A stretch of DNA of 64,000 nt, taken from Lagopus muta (lineage: Eukaryota > Chordata > Aves > Galliformes > Phasianidae). The translations under genes and the position numbers were made by a program. The stretch lies in contig NC_064435.1 of the NCBI RefSeq assembly GCF_023343835.1, forward strand, positions 76,022,134 to 76,086,133, written 5' to 3'. Under the pieces are notes generated by a model. It searched no databases and was not told where the DNA came from. It saw nothing but the letters and a program-made list of their open reading frames with translations. Below, piece by piece: positions 62,890 through 64,000 of this stretch (positions are counted from its first letter, which is position 1; every line of letters starts with the position of its first letter).

Positions 62890-64000
62890 ACGATAGATTC
62901 ATAGAATCGCAAGGTTGGAAAGGACCTACAAGATCATCTAGTCCAACCGTCCTCCCACCAACATTACTACCACAAGCTACTAAACAGTATCTCATAGCTC
63001 TTCATCCAGACACCTCTTGAACACTGCCAGGGATAGCAACTCCACCATCTCCCTGAGCAGGCTGTTCCAATGCCTGACCACTCTCTGAGAGAAAAAGTTC
63101 TTCCTTATGTCTAATCTAAATCTCCCCTGGCTCAACTTGCAGCTATTTCCTCGGGTCCTGTTTGTTGCCTTGCAGAAGAGGCCAAACCCCTCCTCACCAC
63201 AACCTCCCTTAAGGAAGTTATAGAGTGCAGTGGGGTCTCCCTTGAGCCTCCTCTTCTCTAGGCTCAACAATCCCAGCTCCCTCAGCCACTCTTCATAAGA
63301 CTTGTGCTCCAGACCCCTCACCAGTTTTGTTGCCCTTCTCTGGACAAGTTCCAGGGCCTCAATGTCTTTCTAGTAGTGAGGGACCCATAACTGAACACAG
63401 TACTCAAGGTGCTGAGTACAGGGAATTGATCTCCTCCCTGCTTCTGCTGGCCACACCATTTCTAATGCAGACCAGGATGGCACTGCCATTCAGCCAAGCA
63501 TCAACCAGTGCTTTAGGTTCCTTTCCTCTTCACAGTCATCCAGCCACTCAGCCCCAAGCCTATAGTGTTGCATAGGGTTATTGTAGCCAAAGTGCAGGAC
63601 CTAATTCTTGGCCTTGTTGAACCTCATCCTATTGACCTCAGTTCAGTGATCCACTTTATCTAGATCCCTCTGCAGGGCCTCCCTGCCCTCAGGCAGATCA
63701 ACACTACCTCCCAGCTTGGTGTCATCTGCAAACTTGCTGATGGTACGCTTAATCCCCTCATCTAGATCATTAATAAAGATGTTACACAAGATAGGCCCCG
63801 TACTGATCCCTGGTGGACACCACTTGTAGCGGATCGCCAGCTGGATTTAACTCAATTAACTACTAACTGTTGGGCACGGCCTTCTAGCCAGTTTCTTACC
63901 CAAAGAAGGGTATACCTGTCCAGGCCATGGGTAGCCGATTTCCCCAGCAGAATAATGTGAGAAACCATGTCTAAGACTTTGCTAAGTCTAGGTACACTAC
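62890..64000 (-). mobile_element. CR1 LINE, truncated by the window edge
   Basis: The inverted tail ATTCATAGAATCGCAAGGTT lies at 62897-62916. The next 1.1 kb is continuous CR1 read on the minus strand. It includes the tail end of the RT-bearing reading frame ([20 protein letters not shown]) and, nearer 63900, reverse transcriptase sequence. It sits in the cadherin intron in the same orientation as the gene and continues past 64000. Confidence 0.92.

Overview
The window reads as AT-rich, gene-poor vertebrate DNA from a bird, most likely a galliform such as chicken. The evidence is several CR1 LINE copies with bird-type tails and three short internally deleted mariner copies of the Galluhop kind. 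There are no prokaryotic features: no operons, ribosome binding sites, tRNA genes or CRISPR arrays.

The only clear protein gene lies near the right end on the minus strand. Three coding exons (57750-57867, 57401-57652 and 54107-54594) join in phase and encode the last ~285 residues of a classical type II cadherin: end of the ectodomain, transmembrane helix, and the complete catenin-binding tail with its stop codon. The tail matches my recollection of cadherin-9 (CDH9) better than CDH6, CDH10, CDH12 or CDH18. Upstream exons lie beyond 64000. The 3' untranslated region runs leftward from 54106, with candidate poly(A) signals at 53853-53858 and 53618-53623. Everything left of about 53.4 kb is then the gene desert 3' of this cadherin.

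Layout. 1.06-1.57 kb: plus-strand CR1 with an internal deletion. 6.6-9.8 kb: cluster of two mariner copies in opposite orientation followed by a 1.5 kb minus-strand CR1. 9.8-25.5 kb: no gene seen, only simple repeats. 25.5-26.3 kb: unusual G/C-richer block with three kinds of tandem duplication and an LTR-like signal order on the minus strand. 26.8-27.2 kb: CR1. 30.4-30.9 kb: CR1 tip and a TATA-containing LTR-like block. 31.8-32.5 kb: gene-free segment with a perfect RFX X-box palindrome and a tRNA-like SINE trace, a candidate enhancer. 33.6-34.0 kb: almost pure A/T. 35.3-35.7 kb: old CR1. 47.15-47.33 kb: MIR-like SINE. 48.7-49.26 kb: third mariner copy. 53.6-57.9 kb: cadherin 3' end. 57.9-64 kb: upstream cadherin intron, holding a splice-bounded antisense exon candidate (59553-59631) and a CR1 that runs off the right edge.

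No wholly new system can be demonstrated from sequence alone. The most worthwhile leads are the X-box segment, the antisense exon candidate in the cadherin intron, the LTR-like block with duplicated TGACTCA sites, and the MIR-like SINE. Family and subfamily names come from recalled consensus patterns, not from a search.
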